The notes: generated by a model not told the origin, from the letters alone. Shown: positions 23,855 to 31,755, counted from the first letter of the stretch. The stretch is 35,532 nucleotides of DNA from Verrucomicrobiota bacterium (GCA_003219465.1 QHOX01000172.1:1-35532), one strand, 5' to 3'. A program made the numbers and translations.

Positions 23855-24219
23855 ATTCGGTTTGCTCTTTGGCTAGTTTCGAAACATCGGCAAAGAGAGA
23901 AATTCCCTGGCTAGATTCTCTGCGATCGGGAATGCACCCTTGGAGTAGACAAGATTTCGCCAGCGCCAAGAACTTTTCCCGGATAAAAACTGAAGCAACA
24001 GGCGTCGCCAATCGCACCTGCGTTCCGACCCTTATAAAGCGCCCCGTGAGCTTGAGCAGCGTCCTCAATGACAAATAGCTCGTTCGCGCGCGCGAACTGC
24101 AAAATCGGGTCCATGTCCGCCGGTTGCCCGAAGAGGTGGACGGGGACAGTCGCTTTGGTTCTTGCGGTAAGACACCTCTCCAATTCGGGTGGGTTTAGAG
24201 TGAACGCGCGACCGAAAAA
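23805..24219 (-). pseudogene. Remnant of a second DegT/DnrJ/EryC1 aminotransferase
   Basis: Only two pieces of the family survive. The first, in one frame, reads [47 protein letters not shown] and [12 protein letters not shown], thus including the PLP-lysine loop. The second, in another frame about 60 bases on, reads SLFADVSKLAKEQTEYVVRC, matching the C-terminal end of the family. About 100 N-terminal residues and some 150-200 central residues are missing. It was probably the partner of the adjacent oxidoreductase at 24239-25387, making a second diamino-sugar module that has been lost. The FemAB-like gene now starts within its 3' end. Confidence 0.82.
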
Positions 24220-24238
24220 ATGTTGATTGCCCGAATCG

Positions 24239-25387
24239 TCATGCGTTCTCAAATAGGGTCGCCACCCCATTTCTTGCCCGCCTCGGCCCTCTTCGCGTCT
24301 TCTTAGGTTTACGGGAATGAGCCGATCCGTTTCCGATTGGTAGCCGAGGCATCGCGGGGCCATTGGGGCTGCCAAAAATGAATGGCCCGCCATTCATTTT
24401 GAGAGAAGCAGAAGCTCCCTCAAGCACCCTAATCAACTCCAGGCCCTGGCGCCCACTAGTCATAGGCGCAGAATTAGTTTCGATGCAATCAATAAAATGT
24501 CGGCAGGCCAAAGTTAGCGGTTCTTCCTGCTGCAGGTGCGGGATGTAGCTGTCTCCGTAGTGATACGAGTACTGAAACTCAGCGAACGTGTCATAGTGCG
24601 GCGGTCGCTCTACCCGGACATCGTAGATCCGGATTTTTTCGCGCGTTCGCAGATCGTCGTACACGATCATGCGTCGTGAGCCAACGATGGTCATTTCGCG
24701 GATTTTTCTCGGTTCGAGCCAACTGCTCTGGATGGTGGCGAATCGCTTGTGCGGGAAGAACAGCGACATGTTGGTCACGTCCTCCACCTGTGGGGTGACA
24801 TGGGCGTTGCCCTGGCAGTTAATCCCAACTGGGAATTCGCCGAGAATGTGCAGAATGATGGAAATATCATGAGGCGCCAGGTCCCAAGCGACATTGATGT
24901 CCTTTTGGAACAAACCCAGATTCAGACGCCGTGAATTAATATAGCGGATCTCGCCAAGGTCTCCGGCCTGAACTATTTCAACGATTTTTCGTACGGGAGC
25001 CGAATACAGGAACGTGTGATCGACCATTAAAACCAGGCCCTTGCACTCGGCGATGTCGATCAATTCCTCACACTCCTGGGAAGAAGTCGCCATTGGCTTT
25101 TCGATAAATGTGTGCTTGCCAGCGAGGAGGCTCGCCTTCGCCAGCGGATAATGGCTTTTTACCGGAGTGGCAATGACAACGGCGTCGAGGTCGCATGCCG
25201 TGATGAGCTGTTGCGGAGAAGTAACCCCCTCGAGGTCCGAATACAACGCGCAAACATGTTTTACGCGGGCGACGTCTGCATCACACACTGCCTTGAGACG
25301 GCAGTGAGGAAGACCTTTGAAGCTGCGAACCAAAAGAGGTCCCCAATAACCGCATCCAAGGACGCCAACCGTGACTGGGTTTTTCAT
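24239..25387 (-). CDS. Second Gfo/Idh/MocA oxidoreductase (paralogue)
   Basis: From the ATG at 25387 the product begins [31 protein letters not shown] (catalytic lysine), [11 protein letters not shown] and [14 protein letters not shown] follow, as does the block [18 protein letters not shown]. It aligns by eye with the gene at 14474-15493 along its length. The family is NAD(P)-dependent sugar oxidoreductases. Its aminotransferase partner downstream is broken, so the enzyme may now be idle or may serve the intact aminotransferase at 12646-13824. The last 40 residues are Arg/Lys-rich and run past the usual family end, probably because the junction with the deleted aminotransferase altered the 3' end. 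An upstream start at 25462 would overlap the sugar transferase and has no family match. Confidence 0.85.
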   Translation of the reverse strand: MKNPVTVGVLGCGYWGPLLVRSFKGLPHCRLKAVCDADVARVKHVCALYSDLEGVTSPQQLITACDLDAVVIATPVKSHYPLAKASLLAGKHTFIEKPMATSSQECEELIDIAECKGLVLMVDHTFLYSAPVRKIVEIVQAGDLGEIRYINSRRLNLGLFQKDINVAWDLAPHDISIILHILGEFPVGINCQGNAHVTPQVEDVTNMSLFFPHKRFATIQSSWLEPRKIREMTIVGSRRMIVYDDLRTREKIRIYDVRVERPPHYDTFAEFQYSYHYGDSYIPHLQQEEPLTLACRHFIDCIETNSAPMTSGRQGLELIRVLEGASASLKMNGGPFIFGSPNGPAMPRLPIGNGSAHSRKPKKTRRGPRRARNGVATLFENA

Positions 25388-25406
25388 AGTTTCGAGATGA
25401 TTCCCG

Positions 25407-26411
25407 TCAGGTACGCAAAATTTGCGTAGTAGGTAAACGATCGCCTTCATATTGCCGCCCAAATGCTGTGGGTGGCCGGGAGTCTCGCTCCTGACGTTTG
25501 CATTGCCCCGCCGACCGGGATTCGAACAGTTGTTCGGCGATGACGGTGAAGGTTTTGAGCATGATTTTGAGGTCGAGCAAGATTGACATGTTCTTGAGAT
25601 AGAACAGATCCATGGCGATCATCTCGTTGAATGTTGTTTTGTTTTTACCGCTTACTTGCCACAGCCCGGTCAGGCCCGGCAGGGCGTTCGCGCGTTCCCG
25701 CTGCCAGGCCTGGTAATTGGCAAATTCATTTGGCAGGCACGGCCGCGGCCCGACCAAGCTCATCTCCCCGCAAAGCACATTAAAAATTTGAGGCAGTTCA
25801 TCCAGTCCGCTAGCGCGTAGAATTCGCCCGAACGGCGCCAGGCGCGGATCGCCATGGGTGTCGAGCTTCGTCATGGCACAGTTGGCCCGCATCAATTCTT
25901 TGAAGTACTGTTCGTGAGTTTGTGTCTCAGCGCTCAGCTTCATTGTCCGGAACTTCCAGATAAAAAAACGTCTTCCACCAAAACCGATGCGCTCCTGCCG
26001 GTAAAAGATTGGACCGGGCGAGGCGATTCGCGTTACCAGCATGAGCAAGATCATCAGCGGCAGCCACACAGGCAGCGAAAGCAGAATGCAGGTAATATCG
26101 AGACCGGATTTCCAGCCCCCCCAGCGCAGAGACGTGGCCGAGAGTTCGCTCGCAGGGTGAGGAGCTCTCCTCCCGTTCGAGCCAGGCAAATTCTCTTTGC
26201 TGGTAATAGACGAGGGGGTCGCGAGTCGCCTTTGAAACAAGTCAAACACAATCCTGCCCAGAAAGGGTGCCGGGTCGTTGTCCCGCCCGATCCAGGAAGT
26301 GCAGCGGCTTTGGCTGAATCCGTCCGATTTATCACTCGACATGCCGCCATTGGACATGCTGCCGCCCTTGGTCGGCCGCCGGATTTCCGGGAGGGAACCT
26401 TCTATTCTCAT
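25407..26411 (-). CDS. Initiating sugar-phosphate transferase (bacterial sugar transferase family)
   Basis: The 334-residue protein has about 100 polar residues, then one membrane segment (ITCILLSLPVWLPLMILLML), then the catalytic region: GPIFYRQERIG, FFIWKFRTM, LRASGLDELPQIFNV, GEMSLVGPRP and LPGLTGLWQVSGKN. These are the signature blocks of WbaP/WcaJ/PglC-type phosphoglycosyltransferases, which transfer a sugar-1-phosphate from UDP-sugar to undecaprenyl phosphate and so start the repeat unit. It is the monotopic short form without the four extra N-terminal helices of full-length WbaP. I chose ATG at 26411 because it overlaps the stop of a 25-codon ORF that has a good ribosome binding site. 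A GTG at 26474 is an alternative. It is the first enzyme gene of the operon. Confidence 0.9.
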   Translation of the reverse strand: MRIEGSLPEIRRPTKGGSMSNGGMSSDKSDGFSQSRCTSWIGRDNDPAPFLGRIVFDLFQRRLATPSSITSKENLPGSNGRRAPHPASELSATSLRWGGWKSGLDITCILLSLPVWLPLMILLMLVTRIASPGPIFYRQERIGFGGRRFFIWKFRTMKLSAETQTHEQYFKELMRANCAMTKLDTHGDPRLAPFGRILRASGLDELPQIFNVLCGEMSLVGPRPCLPNEFANYQAWQRERANALPGLTGLWQVSGKNKTTFNEMIAMDLFYLKNMSILLDLKIMLKTFTVIAEQLFESRSAGQCKRQERDSRPPTAFGRQYEGDRLPTTQILRT

Positions 26412-26485
26412 TTCTTTACTGCTGCGATCCCGCCAAAAATTTTTAAAACGCCGCGATAGAGGCGGTCCGCCCACTGTTGGTCCAT
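26408..26485 (-). CDS. Putative 25-residue leader peptide coupled to the sugar transferase
   Basis: An ATG at 26485 has AGAAAGG six bases upstream, the best ribosome binding site near the head of this operon. The 25-codon frame ends in a TGA that overlaps the ATG at 26411 (ATGA). The peptide starts MDQQWADRLYRGVLKIFGG and would form an amphipathic basic helix. It could be a translational-coupling leader controlling the first EPS enzyme, or simply an untranslated coincidence. No family is recognised. Confidence 0.42.
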   Translation of the reverse strand: MDQQWADRLYRGVLKIFGGIAAVKK

Positions 26486-26568
26486 CGCTTACCTTTCTCT
26501 TCGGGAAATGGCGGGCGAAGTTTTGAAAAAGGCATCAGGCCGCTCTCCTGATTGAGCGCCTGATTTTT

Positions 26569-26600
26569 ACCTAGGGGTAAGAATTCAAAGCACCCTAGGT
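26569..26600. promoter_or_regulatory. Candidate operator: split inverted repeat upstream of the EPS operon
   Basis: acctaggg at 26569-26576 and ccctaggt at 26593-26600 are exact reverse complements separated by 16 bases. On the minus strand the second arm sits in TTACCCCTAGGTAA, which contains TACCCCT, a word fitting the NarL-type heptamer TACYYMT. The site is about 85-115 bases upstream of the first ORF, a reasonable place for a regulator. The regulator itself is not in view. Confidence 0.35.
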
Positions 26601-26724
26601 GATACCTAACAGGACAACCTCGATCGCGACAGGCTAACGCGTGGAAGTCGTCAAATTTTTGCGGCCCATTGCCGAGCAAATTTGCCTGCGTTCCGCCGCA
26701 TTGTGCAGGCCCAGCTTGTGAACC

Positions 26725-26782
26725 CCCACTACCTAGCAGACCAAGGACTTACGCGTATGGAGCAGGCCTTGTTAGGCTACGA
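26725..26782. repeat. Diverged direct repeat, copy 1
   Basis: Contains ccaaggactt, acg, tatgga and gttaggc in the same order as the copy at 26933-26993, about 210 bases away. The match is imperfect, so these are probably old members of a dispersed repeat family. Confidence 0.45.
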
Positions 26783-26927
26783 CGCGAGACCACCGCCCTG
26801 CAGTGTTAGGCGAGGCCGGGTCAAAGACAGGACCTGTTCCTGCTGGGCCTAACGAGTGTCGAGTAATTAGCTAAACTCCACACAACCAATATCCCGACGG
26901 GATTTGGGCCTGAATAGTTGAGCCGAG

Positions 26928-27746
26928 TCAAGTCCCACCCACGATCGGGCAAGCCAAGGACTTCACGTATGGACCGAAGCCGGTTAGGCACGTTAAAGGA
27001 CTGCGCGCCCCGGAAGCGCACGACCTTGGTCTCACGTCTAGAGCTAAACGATCCGAAAGACGGACGGTCGCCCTTTCGAACATTGTTCGTACGAGTCGAG
27101 CGTTACCGAATGTTTCGCCCCGGCTCTGATATGCCTGTTCCAGTAAATGACTCGCACGCTGCAATGCGTCGTCGGCAACCGTGTAACTCTGGCGCGAACT
27201 CAAGTCATTGAAAATTTCTAATAACTCATTGGGCGAATAATCAGGAAAATCAATGAAGCGCGTGAATCTAGATTGCAGTCCTGGGTTTGACACGAGGAAT
27301 TGCTGCATCGGCGCAGTGTACCCTGCAACAATGACGACGAGCTGATCACGATTGTCCTCCATCGCTTTCAGCAGAGTGTCGATCGTCTCCTGACCAAACG
27401 AATCGCCGTTAGATGTGTCGCGCCCTCCATGCGTCAGCGCATATGCCTCATCGATGAACACCACGCCACCGATCGCTTTTTTCACAACCTCCGAGGTCTT
27501 GATAGCCGTCTGGCCTAAGTAACCCGCAACAAGTCCACTCCTGTCTGTCTCTGTGAGCTGCCCACCGCCTAGAAAGCCCATTGCCTGATACAGCTTGGCC
27601 AGCAGCCGCGCTACCGTCGTCTTGCCGGTTCCGGGGTTGCCTGTGAACACTAGGTGAGTTGTGATCTGTCCGGTCGGCAATCCTTGTTCAAGACGCAGTC
27701 GTTGGAAACGTAGATAGTTGAGGGGACTCCGAACCTCTCGCTTCAC
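26928..27746 (-). CDS. CbxX/SpoVK-type AAA+ ATPase, truncated at both ends
   Basis: The core is complete: FTGNPGTGKTTVARLLAKLY (Walker A), GGVVFIDEAYAL (Walker B), DQLVVIVAGYTAPM (sensor 1 region), NPGLQSRFTRFIDFPDY (arginine finger) and GETFGNARLVRTMFE. This is the CbxX/CfxQ-EccA-SpoVK family of hexameric remodelling ATPases. The family's N-terminal lead (LLKELDALTGLAAVKREV) is readable in frame upstream of the GTG at 27746, but no ATG, GTG or TTG occurs in that frame for at least 200 bases. The last 40 residues, after RLSDRLAL, are not family-like and coincide with a dispersed repeat (26933-26993). I regard it as a remnant of a larger gene damaged by the same events that cut the neighbouring recombinase. 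Function in situ is doubtful. Confidence 0.7.
   Translation of the reverse strand: MKREVRSPLNYLRFQRLRLEQGLPTGQITTHLVFTGNPGTGKTTVARLLAKLYQAMGFLGGGQLTETDRSGLVAGYLGQTAIKTSEVVKKAIGGVVFIDEAYALTHGGRDTSNGDSFGQETIDTLLKAMEDNRDQLVVIVAGYTAPMQQFLVSNPGLQSRFTRFIDFPDYSPNELLEIFNDLSSRQSYTVADDALQRASHLLEQAYQSRGETFGNARLVRTMFERATVRLSDRLALDVRPRSCASGARSPLTCLTGFGPYVKSLACPIVGGT
26933..26993. repeat. Diverged direct repeat, copy 2, forming the 3' end of the ATPase gene
   Basis: Shares ccaaggactt, acg, tatgga and gttaggc with 26725-26782. It supplies the last codons and nearly reaches the stop of the AAA+ reading frame, which explains that protein's unusual C-terminus. Confidence 0.45.
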
Positions 27747-27868
27747 AGCAGCTAAGCCTGTTAACGCATCAAGCTCTTTTAGGAGGGACTGAACAGCCAG
27801 CGATGATTTAGGAAGCGTCCTAGCCGACTGTGATTGCTGTGTGTTCTGTTGGAATCGAAGGAGGCTTG

Positions 27869-28168
27869 CTACTCCGGTTGAGTTGTCGGTCGAAGGGACG
27901 AGCTTCTTCGCGCTAGATGAATCGCAGCGGCCTCGCCGAATGTCATCTTGGCTGCGACTTCGCCGTTGCCATTGCTGACGCGCTCGCGATGCTCTTTGAG
28001 AAACTCAGCGAGCTTGGCTTTCGCTACGCTGAAATGTGATGTCTTGAGCGACTTCCAAACTTCTTTGCCGCCTGCAAAAGCTCTGGCATAATAGCTGCCA
28101 GCTTTATGGCGGACGAGATTTTGGAGCCGCGTTCTTTGCCATGTTTTGCCTGTTCTTTGTTGCCTCAT
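27869..28168 (-). pseudogene. N-terminal fragment of a tyrosine recombinase (integrase)
   Basis: From an ATG at 28168 the reading frame gives 99 residues: an Arm-type start (QRTGKTWQRTRLQNLVRHK), SYYARAFAGGKEVWKSLKT, then the beginning of the core-binding domain (TFGEAAAIHLARRSSSLRP). It stops at a TAG before any catalytic residue (no R, HxxR or Tyr motifs). Family members are about 350-400 residues. It lies next to a tRNA gene, the usual integration target for such elements, here on the 5' side of the tRNA. The deletion that removed its catalytic half seems to have joined it to the AAA+ gene fragment. Confidence 0.72.
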
Positions 28169-28242
28169 AACGTTGACCGTAGAACGAGACCGTGAAAATG
28201 TCGACAAAGGGGCAACTGTCAACGTAATTTTACCTATGAGTT

Positions 28243-28316
28243 GCGCCCGTAGCTCAGCCGGATAGAGCAACGGATTTCTAATCCGTGGGTCGGGTGTTCG
28301 AGTCACCCCGGGCGCG
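28243..28316 (+). tRNA. tRNA-Arg (anticodon TCT)
   Basis: A full cloverleaf can be drawn. The acceptor stem gcgcccg pairs with cgggcgc. The D arm is gctc/gagc and the anticodon stem acgga/tccgt encloses tttctaa (anticodon TCT). The T arm gggtg/caccc has loop ttcgagt. The discriminator base is G and no CCA is encoded. It is the only plus-strand gene in the window and lies between a recombinase fragment and a broken GT39 gene. Confidence 0.95.
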
Positions 28317-28439
28317 CTGCTTCAAAGTGCGTTGCTTGAGCGCGGCAGAATCAAGAAGCGGATTGCATCGCAGCCGGCCTTGCTCTCCTGGCAAGCCAAT
28401 CAACGCAAATGGCAATGGTCAAGAGGGTCAAAATAGAGA

Positions 28440-28538
28440 CGGGTTGAAGGTAACGGACGCTCGGCTGCGGTGACAGAGCTGTTACCACCAGCATCAGGAT
28501 TGAAGCATGAACGAACAAGAGAAAGGCCAATGCTCGAT
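28440..28538. repeat. 99-bp direct repeat, source copy
   Basis: Identical over 99 bases to 28832-28930, in the same orientation and offset by 392 bases. In this copy the minus strand encodes the in-frame membrane segment RALAFLLFVHASILMLVV of the GT39-like protein, so this is taken as the original. Confidence 0.9.
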
Positions 28539-28831
28539 GAAACCGCTCCCAGCGTAGCCTCTCTCGCTTGTACAACGATACTTTCTTGGAGCTTGGCCGT
28601 ATTACTTCATCGTCATTATTTCCCCTCTGACCTGCGCGTTCGCGACATGGCTCGGCCGGGATCGTTTTCAGAGTGAGCTCGACAATCTCCAGCGGACGTC
28701 GGCGCAAGGCATTGATCGCTGTCTCCTTCGCAATGCGATCTCTCTTGTAGGGGTCCTTTTCAATTTTGCTCCAGCGGCCCATCAAAAAACCGTCGCTGAA
28801 CTGCTGGGCGTTTCTTTGTCTCAGATTATCG

Positions 28832-28930
28832 CGGGTTGAAGGTAACGGACGCTCGGCTGCGGTGACAGAGCTGTTACCACCAGCATCAGGATTGAAGCAT
28901 GAACGAACAAGAGAAAGGCCAATGCTCGAT
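28832..28930. repeat. 99-bp direct repeat, inserted copy
   Basis: Identical over 99 bases to 28440-28538. Here neither reading frame gives family-like protein and the N-terminal frame terminates inside it, so this copy is taken as the insertion. Flanking bases differ from those of the source copy on both sides. Confidence 0.9.
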
Positions 28931-29962
28931 TTCGAACTGATCGCCGTTGGCAATGAGGTCGCGGAAACGTGGATCCGTCGCGTCAGATGGCTGCAGCGCA
29001 GGAGCCCACACGGCGGCAAGGTGCGCGCCAGCATCGTACAAATAGGCCGGCTCCCGCTTTGCAAACGAGGCGTTGACGTGCTTGTAGGCGTCATGCATTA
29101 CATTCATAAGCGCAACGCTTACGACTACGTGCTCGAATCCCGTGCTAAAAGGATTCGTTACCGATGAGCGCGCCTCTGACCGATTGCGAAACGCCGGTGA
29201 CGCGCATCGTGCAAACGCGATGATGGGCAGGAGAACTGTGCAGACTTGAACCACCAGAAGATAGCCTATCCTGAAAGCAATCAGCACGACCGAGAGCGCC
29301 TGCACGACTGCGAGTTCCCAGAGGCGGCGATCACGTACGTAGAGTAACGACCGGTATAGGACCAGAACGTAAACGAGCAGGCTAAACGTCTCGGTCATTA
29401 CGTAGCGCTCCCATACGAGCTGACAAGGATCCAGCGCGCACAAGAATCCGAACAAAAATGAAAGGCGGTTCGAGACTCCGAAGAAGGCGCTGCAAATTCT
29501 CGCAAACACGATCGCGGTTACGCCGCTTGCGAGCGCCTGAGCCGCCAAAAGGGGCAAAAAACTATGCGGCCAAACTGCCAGCCAACGTACCAAGTACCCG
29601 TAGAGGTACGATCGGTCAGATGGAATCCAGCCGGTCAGCGCGGTCCAAATGTAGGCGCCCGAGTCGCCCATAAAGAGTTTCGGCGTTGGATCCAGCCAAA
29701 GGAGTAAAAGCTTGGTCACGAAAACGACCACGCAAAACGCCCACCAACTGTTGGCGGCTCGGAATCCAGCGCTGACCCAGGTGCGTTGAGGCGTTGTCTC
29801 CCCAACTTTTATGACTGCATTGTGCATTCGAGGTATCGTGCATGACGACTCGCACAGCGGTCGGCTGTGTCAAAAGCACGCGCGCAGACGCGAAGTTGTC
29901 TTGCAATCCGCTCGCGTTTCGTCGCTAGCGACGCCAATCCATCACGGGTAACCGATCACTGA

Positions 29963-31039
29963 TCATCGGTTTCCTTCGGCGGCATGCGCGTAGCGCCGTT
30001 CGTGATCGAGCAGCCACTTCTTGCGCCACAAACCACCGCCGTACCCGCAGAGCGTGCCATCGGCGCGAATCACGCGATGGCACGGGATGATGATGCAAAT
30101 CATGTTCGTTCCATTCGCGCGACCAACTGCGCGACGCGCATTTTCATCGCCCAGGCGCTTTGCCATCCACGAATAAGAACGCGTTTCGCCAACCGGGATC
30201 GACTGCAGAATTTTCCACGCGCGCAATTGGAAGGCGGATCCCACCGGAGCGAGCGGAACTTCAAACTCCAGCTTCTTGCCCGCAAAGTAACCGCTCAGTT
30301 GGGAACGGACTATTTCAAGATACCGATGTTTCCCGGGCACGACATTTGTGCGCAATTGTTTTCGCAGAATCGACAACTCGCGTTCTGTTGCGCGCCGGTC
30401 GATGAATTCGAGCAACCGCAAGCCCTGGTCGTCGGCGACCGCGATCATCGGTCCGAGTGGCGAATCGATTCGCTCCGCAAAGAGTGGTGCGTGCGTCTTG
30501 GCGTTTGTTGGCGATTCGCCAAAGATCTTCGTGAACGCGTCGCGAAAACCGCTCTCAGATTCAAAGCCACTCCCGTTTCTCGCTTGATCCACGCGATCGC
30601 CTTGTCGAACCTGGCTCAAAGCAAGACCCATTCGGCGCGCGCGATGATACGCTTGAAATGTCATTCCATAATGACGCTTAAACTGGCGTCGCGCGGTTGA
30701 GGGATCGATCGAGAGCGCGGCCAGTTCCTTGTCTGTCAGGCGCCCGCCCGGCGCGCGTTCCACTTCCGCGCGCAAGCGCTCGATCAGTTTTGGAGGGCGC
30801 GCGTTTGGATCGAGCGGGTGACAGCGCAAACAGGGGCGATAACCGCTGTCCAGAGCGTCGGTTGATGTTGCAAAAAAATCGACGTTTTCACGTGCCGGTT
30901 TTTTTGCCGAGCACGTAGGCCGGCAGAAAATTCCAGTCGTGCGCACGCCGATGTAAAAAATTCCTTCGAAGCTCGGATCGCGCTTTACCAGTGCGCGATA
31001 CATGGTCTCGGCGGGCGGCAGAAGTTCGAGGGTTTTCAT
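29963..31039 (-). CDS. ada: Ada-type methylphosphotriester/O6-methylguanine repair protein
   Basis: The 358-residue protein has the three Ada parts. The zinc-binding N-domain has GIFCRPTCSAKKP and GYRPCLRCHP, giving the four zinc cysteines, the first of which accepts methyl from phosphotriesters. An AraC-like helix-turn-helix follows (STARRQFKRHYGMTFQAYHR). The C-terminal O6-methylguanine methyltransferase carries IIPCHRVI with the acceptor Cys and a preceding GRANGTNMI. In the family it is both repair enzyme and activator of its own regulon. The ATG at 31039 matches the usual N-terminus MKTLEL; the frame upstream to 31093 lacks homology. It ends in cgatcactgatcatcgg, a short seven-base-periodic stretch. 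It appears to be a single-gene unit with about 78 bases to its upstream neighbour. Confidence 0.94.
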   Translation of the reverse strand: MKTLELLPPAETMYRALVKRDPSFEGIFYIGVRTTGIFCRPTCSAKKPARENVDFFATSTDALDSGYRPCLRCHPLDPNARPPKLIERLRAEVERAPGGRLTDKELAALSIDPSTARRQFKRHYGMTFQAYHRARRMGLALSQVRQGDRVDQARNGSGFESESGFRDAFTKIFGESPTNAKTHAPLFAERIDSPLGPMIAVADDQGLRLLEFIDRRATERELSILRKQLRTNVVPGKHRYLEIVRSQLSGYFAGKKLEFEVPLAPVGSAFQLRAWKILQSIPVGETRSYSWMAKRLGDENARRAVGRANGTNMICIIIPCHRVIRADGTLCGYGGGLWRKKWLLDHERRYAHAAEGNR

Positions 31040-31117
31040 GCCCAAGACTAAGCGTTCACAATCGTTAATGCATCGACGAAATTCGAGCAGCAAATTTTAT
31101 AGGCATATACTACCGCA

Positions 31118-31585
31118 TCATGCGCGTTGAACCCGGAACGTAAAGCAGCCGTGGGTAACGCTGCGTACATCCACAAACGCGGTGTCGGGATTTTGGAACA
31201 AAGTTTCGATCACGACTTCCGGTTCGCTGCCATTCACAACTTTTGCGTCGACGATCTTGTAATTTGAATCGTAAGCACGAAACACGCGGCCGTTACGAAA
31301 GTCGGCGGGGTATTCGTCAGTCGCGCTGTAGCGCTTGCACTCATCGGTGTGAACAAAGATCGGGCCCGTCTCAGAATACGGCTGACCAGACGGGATCGCG
31401 GTGTATGGAAACAGAATGACGCGCTCGCCAGGCTGCGCCCAACGCAGGCAGTGGCGGCAGGGACTGCTTCCGTGCGAATCTACTGTGATGACGGCGTGAT
31501 CAGCTGCTCCCGCTTTTACGACACGCCGTGCTGCGTCTGCAATTTGAGTAGGAAGAGGAACGATATGGAAGCTCGGGTTTTTCAT
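31118..31585 (-). CDS. DUF1203 domain protein
   Basis: The 155-residue protein shows the DUF1203 pattern: SSPCRHCLRWAQPGERVILF, PYSETGPIFVHTDECKRY, FRAYD and the final VTHGCFTFRV. The function of the family is not established. The Cys pair and acidic/His residues could bind a metal. No signal peptide or membrane segment is seen. It lies downstream of the beta-lactamase across a REP-like element, and about 78 bases ahead of the ada gene. Confidence 0.82.
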   Translation of the reverse strand: MKNPSFHIVPLPTQIADAARRVVKAGAADHAVITVDSHGSSPCRHCLRWAQPGERVILFPYTAIPSGQPYSETGPIFVHTDECKRYSATDEYPADFRNGRVFRAYDSNYKIVDAKVVNGSEPEVVIETLFQNPDTAFVDVRSVTHGCFTFRVQRA

Positions 31586-31653
31586 GAGCGACAGCTAAGT
31601 CGAACGCCGCGAGTCGCGCATCGGCGAAATTCAGGCAGTGAATTCTCCTCTTC

Positions 31654-31725
31654 TGTAGCGGCGGTCTGTGACCGGCGAGTCACATCACGGGAAATCGGGA
31701 TCGGCGCTCATAAAGCGCCGTTACG
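31654..31725. repeat. REP-like element of two hairpins between genes
   Basis: Two small hairpins lie in tandem: cggtc-tgt-gaccg at 31662-31674 and ggcgct-cataa-agcgcc at 31703-31719. The outer ends (ctgtagcggcg and cgccgttacgg) are themselves inverted with two mismatches, so the whole 70 bases could form a cruciform. It lies in the 170-base gap between the beta-lactamase stop and the DUF1203 start, the usual place for repetitive extragenic palindromes. Confidence 0.65.
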
Positions 31726-31755
31726 GTTACGTGGTGAGAGGCAGATCACTTGTTT

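Larger units (their letters stand above)
26486..26927. other. Repeat-rich non-coding stretch at the head of the EPS operon
   Basis: I find no convincing gene here. The stretch holds a split 8-base inverted repeat (26569-26600), a 13-base near-perfect palindrome atcccgacgggat at 26891-26903, several ctagg/ttaggc-rich words and one copy of a diverged direct repeat. As all EPS genes run leftward from 26485, the main promoter should lie here, but I see no clear -35/-10 pair. Confidence 0.55.
28351..29827 (-). pseudogene. GT39-like membrane glycosyltransferase broken by a 99-bp duplication
   Basis: The N-terminal part (29827 to about 28931) is a polytopic membrane protein. FMGDSGAYIW provides the Asp-containing first loop typical of dolichyl-phosphate-mannose-type (GT39/ArnT-like) transferases, and hydrophobic helices and YVMTETFSLLVYVL follow. 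At 28930 the frame runs into a copied 99-bp segment and stops soon after (FSCSFMLQS). The C-terminal part resumes in another frame as DNLRQRNAQQFSDGF and ends with two further helices near VSILTLLTIAICVDWLA. Removing 100 bases restores one frame, QFE-DNLRQR, of about 458 residues, the normal size for such proteins. It would transfer a sugar from a polyprenyl-phosphate donor on the outer face of the inner membrane. Confidence 0.8.

Noticed and set aside
25854-26459. Plus-strand open frame of 201 codons
   Set aside because: Antisense to the sugar transferase and its N-terminal region; composition is Arg/Pro-rich as expected for a shadow frame.
26443-26679. Minus-strand frame of 78 codons upstream of the sugar transferase
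   Set aside because: No family resemblance and it conflicts with the better-supported 25-codon leader and the candidate operator.
28169-28306. N-terminal extension of the recombinase fragment through the tRNA
   Set aside because: The extra 46 residues (DPRIRNPLLYPAELRA and so on) are the reverse strand of tRNA-Arg, a known kind of spurious translation; the recombinase begins at the ATG at 28168.
28243-28316. Duplicate tRNA 3' end as an att site
   Set aside because: I looked for a second copy of the tRNA 3' half in the window and did not see one by eye.
29984-30700. Plus-strand open frame of 238 codons
   Set aside because: Antisense to ada, which contains clear zinc-finger and IPCHRV motifs.
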